Source: UBA11475 sp045655805 (GTDB lineage Bacteria; Bacillota; Clostridia; Christensenellales; Borkfalkiaceae). Taken from it: a stretch of 64,000 bases of DNA. The translations under genes and the position numbers were made by a program. The stretch covers positions 383,834 to 447,833 of the forward strand of contig JAZOPZ010000013.1 of assembly GCA_045655805.1 (NCBI GenBank), written 5' to 3'. Under the pieces are notes generated by a model, which ran no database searches, was not told the origin of the DNA, and saw only the letters and a list, made by a program, of their open reading frames with translations. How positions within the stretch are numbered: position 1 is the first letter of the stretch; each line of letters opens with the position of its first letter. Shown here piece by piece: positions 53,853 to 62,401 of the stretch.

Positions 53853-56740
53853 TGAATACAAGTACATTGCCTTTAGAAGCTGAAACAAGAGTATTAATCG
53901 ATAGAACTCTTCAAAATCTTGGTTGGAAATTAGACGGTAAAGATAAAAATGTTTTCTATGAACAACCTAGAACGGAAGCAGAACGTAAAAAACTTGGTGG
54001 AAAACGTCCCGACTATGTTTTATACTCAAAAGATAGTGACAAACCTCTTATTGTTATTGAAGCAAAAAAGAAAGGTTCAAAAATTGATACAGCTCTAGAG
54101 CAAGGCATTTCTTATGCTCGTGCAATTGAAGCTCCACTAGTTTTTGCTACGGATGGCGTTTTTTGCAAGGCGTTCCATACTGTTGCTAATAGACCTCCAA
54201 TTCTTAATGGCGAAGAAATTGACGAGTTTATTCGTGAAGCGCTTGCATTACGCTATTTGACATCTTATGAGGTTAATACGGTTAGCCCCAAAGTTCAATA
54301 TGACCGAAAAGAGCTTATCAGGATTTTTGACGAAGCTAACAATATGCTTCGTGGTGAAGGTTTGCGTGCGGGAATTGAACGTTTTGGTGAATTTGCAAAT
54401 ATTTTATTTTTAAAGTTAATAAGCGAAAGCGAACAAATAAAACGTGAAAACGGTATTGAAACTAAATTTGATCCAGCTTGCAGTTGGGAAAGTATAAAAA
54501 ATATTCCTTCTTCAACAAGAATTGAATATATAAATAAAACTGTTTACGACAAGTTAAACACGCTTTACAATACCGATATTTTTACACCGTTGCAAATAAG
54601 AGATGCAAGTATTTTAAAAGAGATTATGGATAAACTTGACCCCCTTATGCTTACAGATGTAGATAGTGATGTAAAAGGGGATGCTTTTGAATATTTCTTA
54701 AAAGCTTCAACTGCAACAAAAAATGATTTGGGCGAATATTTTACACCTAGACATATTGTAAAAACAATGGTTAGGCTTGTAAATCCTCAAATCGGTGAAA
54801 AAGTTTATGACCCGTTCTGTGGTACGGGTGGTTTCCTAATTGAAAGTTTCCGATATATTTACAATAATATGCCGAGAAATCCAAAAACCTTAGCACAATT
54901 AAGAGAAGAAACAGTATATGGTAACGAAATTACTAACACTGCTCGTATTACAAAAATGAATATGATTCTTGCGGGTGACGGGCATAGTAATATCCAAATG
55001 ATGGATAGCTTGGCAAATCCCGTAGAAGGGAAATACGATGTAGTATTAGCAAATATGCCTTATTCTCAAAAAACGAAGTATGGTTCGCTATATGATTTAC
55101 CTAGTACTAATGGCGATAGCATTTGCGTTCAGCATTGTATGAAGGCAATTAATAGTTTATCGGAAAACGGAAGAATGGCATTAGTTGTCCCTGAAGGATT
55201 TTTATTTCGTAAAGATTTAGCAAAAACAAGAGAATACCTTTTAGAGAATTGTCAGTTGCAAAGCATAATTTCCTTACCTCAAGGTGTATTTTTGCCTTAT
55301 ACGGGAGTTAAGACCGATATTATTTACGCAACAAAAGTTAACCAAAAGCTCAAGAAATCTGAAAGGAGAAAAGATTTTTGGTATTTCGACGTTAAAAGTG
55401 ATGGCTATACTCTTGATAATCATCGTCGCAAACTTGATACCCCTAGTGATATAAGTAAGTACGAAGAATATCGTAAATTGGATATAAGTCAAACTGAAGA
55501 TATGCTTAAAGTGGGATTTGAAATTATTCCGATTGATAGAGTACGCCAAAATTCGTTTGTTCTTGTTGGTAGTAGATATCGAGATGTAGTTTCCCCTGTT
55601 TCATCGACAAAAAACATCGTTAAATTAAGCGAAGTGGCTAATTTTATTCGTGGCGTTTCCTTCCCTAAGTCTTCACAAAAATCAAAATACGAAAATGGAG
55701 ATTTAGGAATAGTAACAACGAAGGCTGCGCAAGCGGATGGTATTAATAAAAATTCACTTGTATATGTAGACGGTAGTTATAAAAAAAGCGAAAAACTTAT
55801 TATGCCCGGAGATGTTCTCATTTCATTAGCTAATAGCCTTGATTTTATAGGTAGAGTTACTTTCGTGGATAAAGAATACGAAAATGTTTCCTTTGGAGCA
55901 TTTATGGGATTGATTAGAGCAGATGTTTCAAAAATTGATCCTCTGTACCTGTATGCTATTTTGCAGTCCGATTATGCTAAAGACTATTTTAAATCAGTAG
56001 CAAAAACGACCACAAACATTTCCAATTTAACATTTGAAGATCTTGGTGAGTTCTTGTTGCCTCTTCCAACAATTGACGAGCAAATTAAATTTGCTAAAGA
56101 AATAGACGGTTATCTTAATATCATTAAGCACTCCAAAGCTGTTGTGAAAAGTTATACACCAATACTGCATATTAGTAATGCTGTTTCCATCGGTAGGGTG
56201 GGAGATCTTTTTGATGTTGTATCAGAAACCATCAATCCTCAAGAATCAACAGGAATCGTTAATTATATAGGACTTGAAAACATTGAGTCACAGACAGGAA
56301 AAGTTGTTGGAACTATAAGCTGCGATATTCAGAGCATAAGGAGTACCAAGCGCGTTTTCAAAAAAGGAGATATTTTGTTTGGAAAATTAAGACCTGCACT
56401 CAACAAGGTTATCGTTGCTACTTTTGATGGAATATGCTCAACCGATATAATCGCTTTGCGAGCGAAGAATGATTCTGTTAATTCCGAGTTTTATAGTATT
56501 CTTCTGCGTTCTGAGACGTTTAATTCTTTAGTTCTTAATGGTGTTAGTGGTGGACAATTACCGAGAATTAATGTAGAGTTTTTGCTTAAGTTGCCTATTC
56601 AAAAGGTGGATATAGAAGAACAAATTTCTATGCTTGAGCAAATCAAAAAGGAACAAGCTTTGATTGCTCCTTCCGAAGAAATCATATCTATATTTACTGA
56701 TAAAATCAAGTCTATTACGAAAAAATTGTGGGGGGAATAA
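53852..56740 (+). CDS. Single-chain restriction-modification protein (nuclease, N6-adenine methylase, two specificity domains)
   Basis: 962 residues. N-terminal Type I HsdR-N-like nuclease: E11, P-D at 53-54 and E70-A-K72 form a PD-(D/E)xK site. An N6-adenine methyltransferase follows: motif I DPFCGTGGF (about 320) and motif IV as NMPY (about 400) instead of NPPY/F, a variant I believe also occurs in related methylases. Two HsdS-type target-recognition domains fill about 590-760 and 770-960, with a LPTIDEQIKFAKEI spacer helix. No helicase motor is present, so this resembles Type IIG/IIB enzymes rather than Type I. It overlaps the gene before it and is followed by a HEPN-motif gene. Confidence 0.85.
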   Translation: MNTSTLPLEAETRVLIDRTLQNLGWKLDGKDKNVFYEQPRTEAERKKLGGKRPDYVLYSKDSDKPLIVIEAKKKGSKIDTALEQGISYARAIEAPLVFATDGVFCKAFHTVANRPPILNGEEIDEFIREALALRYLTSYEVNTVSPKVQYDRKELIRIFDEANNMLRGEGLRAGIERFGEFANILFLKLISESEQIKRENGIETKFDPACSWESIKNIPSSTRIEYINKTVYDKLNTLYNTDIFTPLQIRDASILKEIMDKLDPLMLTDVDSDVKGDAFEYFLKASTATKNDLGEYFTPRHIVKTMVRLVNPQIGEKVYDPFCGTGGFLIESFRYIYNNMPRNPKTLAQLREETVYGNEITNTARITKMNMILAGDGHSNIQMMDSLANPVEGKYDVVLANMPYSQKTKYGSLYDLPSTNGDSICVQHCMKAINSLSENGRMALVVPEGFLFRKDLAKTREYLLENCQLQSIISLPQGVFLPYTGVKTDIIYATKVNQKLKKSERRKDFWYFDVKSDGYTLDNHRRKLDTPSDISKYEEYRKLDISQTEDMLKVGFEIIPIDRVRQNSFVLVGSRYRDVVSPVSSTKNIVKLSEVANFIRGVSFPKSSQKSKYENGDLGIVTTKAAQADGINKNSLVYVDGSYKKSEKLIMPGDVLISLANSLDFIGRVTFVDKEYENVSFGAFMGLIRADVSKIDPLYLYAILQSDYAKDYFKSVAKTTTNISNLTFEDLGEFLLPLPTIDEQIKFAKEIDGYLNIIKHSKAVVKSYTPILHISNAVSIGRVGDLFDVVSETINPQESTGIVNYIGLENIESQTGKVVGTISCDIQSIRSTKRVFKKGDILFGKLRPALNKVIVATFDGICSTDIIALRAKNDSVNSEFYSILLRSETFNSLVLNGVSGGQLPRINVEFLLKLPIQKVDIEEQISMLEQIKKEQALIAPSEEIISIFTDKIKSITKKLWGE

Positions 56741-56742
56741 AG

Positions 56743-57528
56743 ATGTCAGATGTAGTTGATTATACTGATGTTCCATATCTACAAGAAATATTGAATTATC
56801 TTCCTATTGATCCAGTTGATGAAGAAGATGTAATCAACTACGTTCAGAATATTACTAATCTTATTGCGGTCAATTATAAATATGGTCAATATCAATTTGC
56901 TTACTTCGGTATTCATCTGCTATATATGACCTATATCTATTGTTCTGCTTGGAAGATAAGTCAAATTGAACCCGACAGATATAAAGATGCTATAATATAC
57001 GCAAGGTCTTATTCAGGAAGAGAAAGCGAATTTAAGATTGAAGAACCAGAATCCGTGTTTGTATATAGTTTAATGCCCGAAAGTGATATTGCTAAGATTT
57101 TTAAAATTATTGGTTTAGATAATTCACAAATAACAAATGTAGTTGAATATGTTAAAACTCGTAACGAAATGGCACACGCTTCGGGTAAATTTGAAATTCT
57201 TAATGAAGATAGCTTTGATACAAATGTTCATAGCCTTTATATATCTATTAAAAATATCCACAACAAGATGGATCCTTGCATTAGAAAGTGGTATAGACAA
57301 GTTTTATTAAGATATTGTAATAATGAGTACGAAGATTACAAAAATCCTCAAGATGTCCTTATAGAAATAATGATACAATCTTTCAAGTTGTCTGTTAACG
57401 AATTACTTGTGTGTAACCAGATGAGTGTTAGCTCCTTAATTACTGAACATCGTGATTATGAGCGCAAGCTAAAAGATTTTAAAAAAGTGGTTACTAAATA
57501 TTGTCAAGATATGGGCTATATCCAATAG
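56743..57528 (+). CDS. HEPN-motif protein downstream of nuclease-methylase
   Basis: 261 residues from the ATG at 56743, with GGGGGGAA before it; a GTG at 56728 could add five. Mostly helical. KTRNEMAHASG (about 138-148) gives R140-N-x3-H145, the R-x4-H signature of HEPN ribonuclease domains, which often act as toxins in defence systems. No known subfamily is recognised. It lies 2 bases past the methylase stop, so the two are one operon. Confidence 0.65.
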   Translation: MSDVVDYTDVPYLQEILNYLPIDPVDEEDVINYVQNITNLIAVNYKYGQYQFAYFGIHLLYMTYIYCSAWKISQIEPDRYKDAIIYARSYSGRESEFKIEEPESVFVYSLMPESDIAKIFKIIGLDNSQITNVVEYVKTRNEMAHASGKFEILNEDSFDTNVHSLYISIKNIHNKMDPCIRKWYRQVLLRYCNNEYEDYKNPQDVLIEIMIQSFKLSVNELLVCNQMSVSSLITEHRDYERKLKDFKKVVTKYCQDMGYIQ

Positions 57529-57731
57529 AAACTTACAAAAGCGGTCAGATGTCCTAGAACGTGGACAGGTTTCTATGAGTTAAACAACTTGATAACTGCC
57601 ACAAAATGGGGTAAAATCGAAGCAGGTAAAGAAAAGTGCCACATTTCACCCTTTTGCCCTTAAGCATATGGGAACCCCATATCTTATATCGCTTTCGAAA
57701 AATAAAAATTTTTCAAGTTTTGAAAGTAAGG

Positions 57732-57836
57732 TTTGCTCCAGAAAGTTGTAAAAAATACAACTATTTGGAGCAAATATATTGTAAACTTGTTGATTTCCTC
57801 CAAAAAATACTGTTTAATGATATTATCTGGAGCAAA
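57732..57836 (+). promoter_or_regulatory. Two orphan AbiE-type operators
   Basis: TTTGCTCCA (57732-57740) pairs with TGGAGCAAA (57766-57774). TTTCCTCCA (57794-57802) pairs with TGGAGCAAA (57828-57836), and the bases between the second pair closely match the abiE promoter, including CCAAAAAATACTGT and ATTATCTGGAG. No abiE genes follow. Confidence 0.65.
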
Positions 57837-57859
57837 TGCGATACATATCTAATTTTAAC

Positions 57860-57893
57860 AAGTTAAAAGGCGAGAAAGTTCTCGCCTTTTATG
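57860..57893 (+). terminator. Terminator
   Basis: AAAAGGCGAGAA and TTCTCGCCTTTT form a 12-bp stem, probably ending the HEPN operon. Confidence 0.8.
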
Positions 57894-57967
57894 TTTACGA
57901 TTTACAAACTCAAAATCACACCGACTGACCTTTTGTAAGAAAAAAGTTCAATTAGTTTTGCGTTTGT

Positions 57968-58010
57968 GCAACCACTAAAAAAGGAACAACTGTGTGTTGT
58001 CCCTTTTTTT
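57968..58010 (+). mobile_element. Attachment-site scar A with terminator
   Basis: GCAACCACTA at 57968-57977 matches the tRNA end plus three bases, and a hairpin with T run follows. The 45 bases before it (57931-57975) match 60838-60882 imperfectly, suggesting a conserved element end. Confidence 0.55.
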
Positions 58011-58147
58011 GTTATTATGTTTTAAGGTAGAGTGGGATTTGAAGCGCCGTCAAGAAAGGGTAGACACCTACCGTTTTAGGCGTGACCGAAGATTTTTGCA
58101 AAGCATAAGTAGTTGCTAAAATAAAGTGCTTTGCAAAAAGCAAGAAA

Positions 58148-58206
58148 AAATCCCACTCCCGCAACCACTAAAATAACGGTAGGCGTTTGCCTGCCGTTAT
58201 TTTTGT
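58148..58206 (+). mobile_element. Attachment-site scar B (23-base exact match to attL) with terminator
   Basis: Bases 58148-58170 are identical to 46398-46420. A strong terminator, TAACGGTAGGC with GCCTGCCGTTA, follows at about 58174-58206. This is the best candidate for the right end (attR) of the recombinase-bearing element. Confidence 0.75.
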
Positions 58207-58334
58207 TATTAAGATTTGGAGGGATTTGAACGGGTGGGTATCGGCAACTTAACGGTTGTATTATATCATATTGTTGCCGACGAACAGTGGACACCCACTG
58301 TTTGCCACCCCGAGCCCGTGTCGACGTAGTCGAG

Positions 58335-58420
58335 CAAATCCCACTCCCGCAACCATGTTGTGTTGACAAAATAGATGCCAACACGAAAAGCCCAGATGTC
58401 ACAAGGCATCTGGGCTTTTT
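58335..58420 (+). mobile_element. Attachment-site scar C with terminator
   Basis: Bases 58335-58355 match the tRNA 3' end over 21 positions, through CCA. A terminator, GCCCAGATG with CATCTGGGC and T run, follows at about 58390-58420. Confidence 0.7.
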
Positions 58421-58493
58421 TCTACCAATTTTCAGGTAGTGATTTTAATAGATGCCAAACGCCAAAAATGCCGCAGAAATTTTGGCAAGAACA

Positions 58494-58508
58494 TGAGGTT
58501 CAAATCCC
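58494..58508 (+). mobile_element. tRNA T-arm fragment (scar D)
   Basis: TGAGGTTCAAATCCC is identical to 46390-46404 of the tRNA gene, including the odd bulged A. The acceptor end is not preserved. Confidence 0.55.
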
Positions 58509-58614
58509 CTTCCCACTTTTATTTTATCACAAACTGCTTATGCTTTAGAATTTGACTTTTCACGGTTTTGGTGGTATTATATAGTATACAGTTCATATCA
58601 AAGGAGAGTACGGT

Positions 58615-59355
58615 ATGGAAAGCAAGCACAGTATATATTTCTTAAATAAACATAATACGCATATCAACGAGTTCAAATTACATATGCATAATTGCTACGA
58701 AATCATATATATTCTCTCGGGTAGCGGCAGGGTTATTATCGGAGATAAAACGTACCCTGTTTCACAGGATATGTATTACGTAGTATCTCCTCAAACCTAC
58801 CATACCGAGCAATTCGATGGCTACGGCGAAATACTCTTTATCGGATTTGGATGCATCTATAAAGATCTTATCTCCCCAAACGGCGTTTATCGCGCGGGTG
58901 AAATGTCTACGCTTATGTACTTCAAAAAAATCATGTACGAATATAAGCAGCAGGATGCGGAATACGAAATTGCCGCAGGGGCTTTTCTCGATTTGTTGCT
59001 TGTTTCAACAATGCGCAACGTAAATAGCGTAAGCAGAAAATGCAAGGATATTGAATACATAAAGGCTTATATTGAGCAATATTCCAATCAAAAGATCAAT
59101 TTTGGTCAGCTTGCGAAGATCATCGGTTACAGCTATGACTATTTCAGGCACATTTTTAAGCAGCGATTTGGCATTTCGCCACAGTATTATTTAATCGAGG
59201 TCAGACTTGAAAACGCAAAGCGGCTGCTCAAGGGCACAAAGCTTACTTGCACGGAAATCGCCTATAACTGCGGATTTTCGTCCAGCGCCCAGATGTCCTT
59301 ACTGTTCAAAAGAAAATTCGGAGCATCTCCGCTCGCATATAAAAAAGCCGATTAG
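58615..59355 (+). CDS. AraC-family transcriptional regulator
   Basis: 246 residues. An N-terminal cupin sensor (1-120; HNCYEIIYILSGSGRVIIGD) is followed by two AraC helix-turn-helices (FGQLAKIIGYSYDYFRHIFKQRFGISPQYYL and CTEIAYNCGFSSSAQMSLLFKRKFGASPLAYK). AAAGGAGAGTACGGT precedes the ATG. Codon use is visibly more GC-rich than in core genes, so the pair with the next gene was probably acquired. Likely regulates the aminotransferase or genes elsewhere. Confidence 0.92.
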   Translation: MESKHSIYFLNKHNTHINEFKLHMHNCYEIIYILSGSGRVIIGDKTYPVSQDMYYVVSPQTYHTEQFDGYGEILFIGFGCIYKDLISPNGVYRAGEMSTLMYFKKIMYEYKQQDAEYEIAAGAFLDLLLVSTMRNVNSVSRKCKDIEYIKAYIEQYSNQKINFGQLAKIIGYSYDYFRHIFKQRFGISPQYYLIEVRLENAKRLLKGTKLTCTEIAYNCGFSSSAQMSLLFKRKFGASPLAYKKAD

Positions 59356-59390
59356 TATAAAACTAACCACGATTCGTAAAAGACAAAAAT

Positions 59391-59420
59391 CACCTCATGA
59401 ATTATAATATTTATGAGGTG
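59391..59420 (+). promoter_or_regulatory. Inverted repeat covering ribosome site of aminotransferase
   Basis: CACCTCAT (59391-59398) and ATGAGGTG (59413-59420) are perfect inverted repeats. The right arm holds the GAGGTG ribosome site of the next gene, and TATAAT lies in the loop. It may be an operator or an mRNA hairpin that hides the ribosome site. Confidence 0.6.
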
Positions 59421-59426
59421 ATTTCA

Positions 59427-60575
59427 ATGTTTATATCAAATGTAGTAAAAGAAAACGAGCCGCAGCTTGTGCGCCGAATCTATGACAAAGCAAAAGAATA
59501 CGACAACGTGGTCGATCTGACTCTTGGTGATCCCGACATCCCCACACCAGAGATAGTTAAGGATGCCGTAGCCAAGGCACTTTCGGAAAATAAAACGAAA
59601 TATACCGCCAATGCCGGAATCCCCGAGCTTCGCCGCGCTATATCGGAGGACGTATTCAAAAGAACCGGTTTGACGTATACTTCCGATGAAATTGCGGTCA
59701 CTGCCGGCGCTATGGGGGCACTCTATCTTACCACAGCTTCTATTCTTGACCCCGGTGACGAGATGATAATACTCGAACCGCACTGGCCGAATTATACAAA
59801 TATGGTAAAGATGTGCGGCGCGATTCCCAGATACGTAAACTACCTTGGAAACGAGGACCTTTCGCACAGTATTATTGAAAAGATCAAACCTGGCAAAACA
59901 AGGGCAATAATAATCAATTCACCGTCAAATCCTACGGGAATCATCCTGTCCTTTGACAAGCTGAAGGAGATAGCCGATATCGCAAAAAAATATGACCTTT
60001 GGGTCGTCACCGATGAGGTCTACCGCACTATCGTTTTCGATGGGGTCTGCAGAAGCATCCTTGAAATTCCTGATATGAAGGAGCGCACGATTTTAGTTGA
60101 CAGTCTTTCAAAGCGTTTTTCAATGACGGGCTTTCGCGTGGGTTTTGTATGCGCTCCAAAGGAAATAGCAGCAGCTGTTGCCACGCTTGAGGAAAACGTT
60201 AATTCCTGCGCGTGCATGTTTGCGCAGTACGCATCCGTCACGGCGCTCCAAAACAGCGCGACCTTGGAAAACGAAATATGCAACACCTTTAAGCGCAGAT
60301 GTACTGCTATGACCGCAGAGCTTAAAAAATCCAAAAATCTCGCTGTTCGCGATGCGATGGCAACCTTCTATCTGTTTATCGATATTACTAAAACCGGATT
60401 AACATCAGAGGAGTTTGCATATAGGCTTTTGGATGAAAAACATATTGCGGTCGTTCCCGGCAACGCCTTTAACAAGGCGGGAGAAGGATATATAAGAATT
60501 GCTTGTACCTTGTCGGAGGAAAAATTGGTCGAATCCGCAAAAGAGATCGTGGATTTTGCGGATAACATAAATTGA
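59427..60575 (+). CDS. PLP-dependent aminotransferase (class I/II)
   Basis: 382 residues from the ATG at 59427, with GAGGTG six bases upstream. Aspartate-aminotransferase fold: LTLGDPDIPTPEIV (about 32-45), INSPSNPTG (about 163-171) and the PLP-lysine segment DSLSKRFSMTGFRVG (Lys near 228). The amino-acid substrate is unknown. Paired with the AraC regulator and similar in its less AT-rich codon use. Probably amino-acid or natural-product metabolism carried as cargo. Confidence 0.9.
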   Translation: MFISNVVKENEPQLVRRIYDKAKEYDNVVDLTLGDPDIPTPEIVKDAVAKALSENKTKYTANAGIPELRRAISEDVFKRTGLTYTSDEIAVTAGAMGALYLTTASILDPGDEMIILEPHWPNYTNMVKMCGAIPRYVNYLGNEDLSHSIIEKIKPGKTRAIIINSPSNPTGIILSFDKLKEIADIAKKYDLWVVTDEVYRTIVFDGVCRSILEIPDMKERTILVDSLSKRFSMTGFRVGFVCAPKEIAAAVATLEENVNSCACMFAQYASVTALQNSATLENEICNTFKRRCTAMTAELKKSKNLAVRDAMATFYLFIDITKTGLTSEEFAYRLLDEKHIAVVPGNAFNKAGEGYIRIACTLSEEKLVESAKEIVDFADNIN

Positions 60576-60994
60576 AATTTTATGTGAAAATCATCTGTTA
60601 AGGGATGCACTCAAAAAAGCTCAATAACCGCCCCTTGATTTTATTGACTTTTCCACCGTGGCATCTATTAAGGCGGCACAACACAAACAAAAACGGATAG
60701 GTACAATGCCTATCCGTTTTTCGTTTTGTAGCCTTTAGCGAAAAACTACCACCGCTTGGAGCGGTGGAATTAAAAATCTTTAGATAAAAGAAATCCACCT
60801 ATGATATTTTACAAATTTAAAATTAATGCAATATACCATTTGTAGGGAAAATAGTTCAATTACGTTAGCGCTTGTGCAACCAAGTGAAATACTGCAGAGC
60901 CACATAAGGCTTTGCAGTATTTTTATTAGTAAAAATTTGATTATTTTAAAAAGCAAAAACAAGAAAAAGCAGTTCAAAATTTTGAACTGCTTTT
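60576..60994. other. Gap with terminators and scar E
   Basis: About 420 bases without a gene. Stem-loops: AACGGATAGG with CCTATCCGTT (about 60690-60718), a CCACCGCT/AGCGGTGG hairpin (about 60751-60768), AATACTGCA with TGCAGTATT (about 60888-60920), and AAAGCAGTTCAAA with TTTGAACTGCTTT (about 60967-60994) ending the xre gene. GCAACCA at 60876-60882 is another tRNA-end match. Confidence 0.6.
60876..60882 (+). mobile_element. Attachment-site scar E
   Basis: GCAACCA preceded by 38 bases similar to those before scar A (57931-57975). A terminator follows. On its own the 7-base match is weak; the shared flank is the evidence. Confidence 0.45.
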
Positions 60995-61288
60995 TTATAA
61001 TAAATCGATTAACGCTTTTTGCTTTTTAGGGGGAAGTTTTCTAAAACTCTCTAAAAGGCTTTTTTCTTGTTCGCTTAAAACTTCGATTTTTTCATCTTCT
61101 AGAAAGAACTGTGCGAGCGTTATTCCAAATGCGTTGCAAATTGCTTGCAGCGTGTCTAACTTTGGTGGTGAATTTCTTGCTTTCATAGATGCGATTGTTG
61201 ACTGTGTAACCATTGATTGTTGTGCAAGTTCATAATCAGTCCAAGCACGTTCACCCTTTAATTTTTCGATTTTTGCGATAATATCCAT
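60995..61288 (-). CDS. Xre-family regulator divergent from methyltransferase module
   Basis: 97 residues. Helix-turn-helix with DYELAQQSMVTQSTIASMKARNSPPKLDTLQAICNAFG (about 18-55), then a FFLEDE tail and KLPPKKQKALIDLL. GGAAAAACTTTT precedes the ATG. The 120-base divergent region carries TATACTACGCAAT twice (61312-61324 and 61334-61346), probable operators that would control both this gene and the methyltransferase, in the manner of a restriction-modification C protein. Confidence 0.9.
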   Translation of the reverse strand: MDIIAKIEKLKGERAWTDYELAQQSMVTQSTIASMKARNSPPKLDTLQAICNAFGITLAQFFLEDEKIEVLSEQEKSLLESFRKLPPKKQKALIDLL

Positions 61289-61311
61289 AAAAGTTTTTCC
61301 TTTTATTTTAT

Positions 61312-61379
61312 TATACTACGCAATTGCGATTAATATACTACGCAATCAAATTGACAAAATAACTCATTTGCGATATAAT
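61312..61379 (+). promoter_or_regulatory. Operators and promoter of methyltransferase-DUF262 operon
   Basis: Direct repeats TATACTACGCAAT at 61312-61324 and 61334-61346, then TTGACA (61351-61356) and TATAAT (61374-61379) with 17-base spacing. The second repeat ends five bases before the -35. Confidence 0.8.
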
Positions 61380-61408
61380 TAAAACGCATTTACGAAAGGA
61401 GGAAGCAA

Positions 61409-62401
61409 ATGTCGAAAGAGAAATTATTAAATTCTTATAATAGAAAAAATGATGAGTTTTATACTTTATATGATGATATTGCTTCGGAATTACCTAATTA
61501 TAGAGAGCAACTTAAGGGGAAACGTATAATTTGCCCTTGTGATTGGGATGAAAGTTTAATGGAAGAAATTGTATATAGCGACGGAGATTATGTTCCTGCA
61601 TCAAATTTATTAGCAAAAGGCGACACAATAAAAAATGTTGATATTCCAGCTACGTTAAATAAAGTTGAAAAAAATATTGATTTAGTTAAATGCAACTTTG
61701 TAAAATTTCTTATTGCTCACGCAGAAGCGTATGGAATAAAGTCTATTAGTGTTAGTGGATACAATCCTGCAACAAGTGAAGGTGTAAGATTTCAAGATAT
61801 AAATTATGAAAAGTATGACATTGTAATAACTAACCCACCTTTTAGTTTGTTTAGAGAATTTATTGATACAATGTTTTCAAACAATATGAAATTTCTTGTA
61901 ATTGGACCGCAAAATGCAATCACATATAAAGAAACTTTTGAGTATATAAAAGATAATAGATTATGGCTTGGTTATCATCATCATTTAACAGGATTTATTT
62001 TACCTGATGGCACAATACTTAAAAAAAATGATGCCTTACCACGTTGTTGCTGTTGGTTTACAAATCTTGATGTTAAATATCGACACGATAAACTGATTTT
62101 AACTGAAAATTATACACCTGAACGTTTCCCTAATTATTACAATTATAATGGCATTGACGTAAATGAAACAAAATCAATTCCGTATGATTATAAAGGCTAT
62201 ATGGGAGTTCCGATTACTTTTTTGCAAAAATATAATCCTGAGCAATTTGAAATAATAGGTAAAGGCGTACAAGTTGAAAAAACAATAAGGTTTAAGGGCG
62301 ATAAAGCAACGCTTTGGATAGAAAAAGACGGAAAACCATTTAAGGCTCCATTTGAAAGAATTATTATAAAAAATAAGGACGTTTACATAGATGAAAATTA
62401 A
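61409..62401 (+). CDS. EcoRI-type adenine-specific DNA methyltransferase
   Basis: 330 residues. N-terminal motif NRKNDEFYTLYDDI and CPCDWDES (43-50) match the M.EcoRI-like family (EcoRI_methylase), and YDIVITNPPFSLFREF holds the catalytic NPPF (142-145). AAAGGAGGAAGCAA precedes the ATG. It should methylate adenine in DNA and thus mark self. The neighbour is not an EcoRI-like nuclease but a DUF262-HNH protein, whose start overlaps its end by 11 bases. Confidence 0.87.
   Translation: MSKEKLLNSYNRKNDEFYTLYDDIASELPNYREQLKGKRIICPCDWDESLMEEIVYSDGDYVPASNLLAKGDTIKNVDIPATLNKVEKNIDLVKCNFVKFLIAHAEAYGIKSISVSGYNPATSEGVRFQDINYEKYDIVITNPPFSLFREFIDTMFSNNMKFLVIGPQNAITYKETFEYIKDNRLWLGYHHHLTGFILPDGTILKKNDALPRCCCWFTNLDVKYRHDKLILTENYTPERFPNYYNYNGIDVNETKSIPYDYKGYMGVPITFLQKYNPEQFEIIGKGVQVEKTIRFKGDKATLWIEKDGKPFKAPFERIIIKNKDVYIDEN

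Larger units (their letters stand above)
57529..58614. other. 1.1-kb gap: orphan operators, tRNA scars, terminators
   Basis: No gene is convincing here. It holds two AbiE-like inverted-repeat operators (57732-57774, 57789-57836), a terminator (about 57860-57893), four tRNA 3'-end fragments (57968, 58148, 58335, 58494) and terminators after the first three. Inverted T-arm pieces at 58026-58039 and 58217-58230 are read on the other strand. A sigma-A promoter (TTGACT 58552-58557, TATTAT 58575-58580) leads into the AraC gene. Confidence 0.7.

Noticed and set aside
57636..57866. 76-codon plus-strand open frame
   Set aside because: It runs through two inverted-repeat operators and a terminator, with no coding signals.
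58076..58402. 108-codon minus-strand open frame containing GCGSGI
   Set aside because: It lies across two scar units and terminators. The familiar GCGSGI only reflects the antisense of the tRNA end, and there is no ribosome site.
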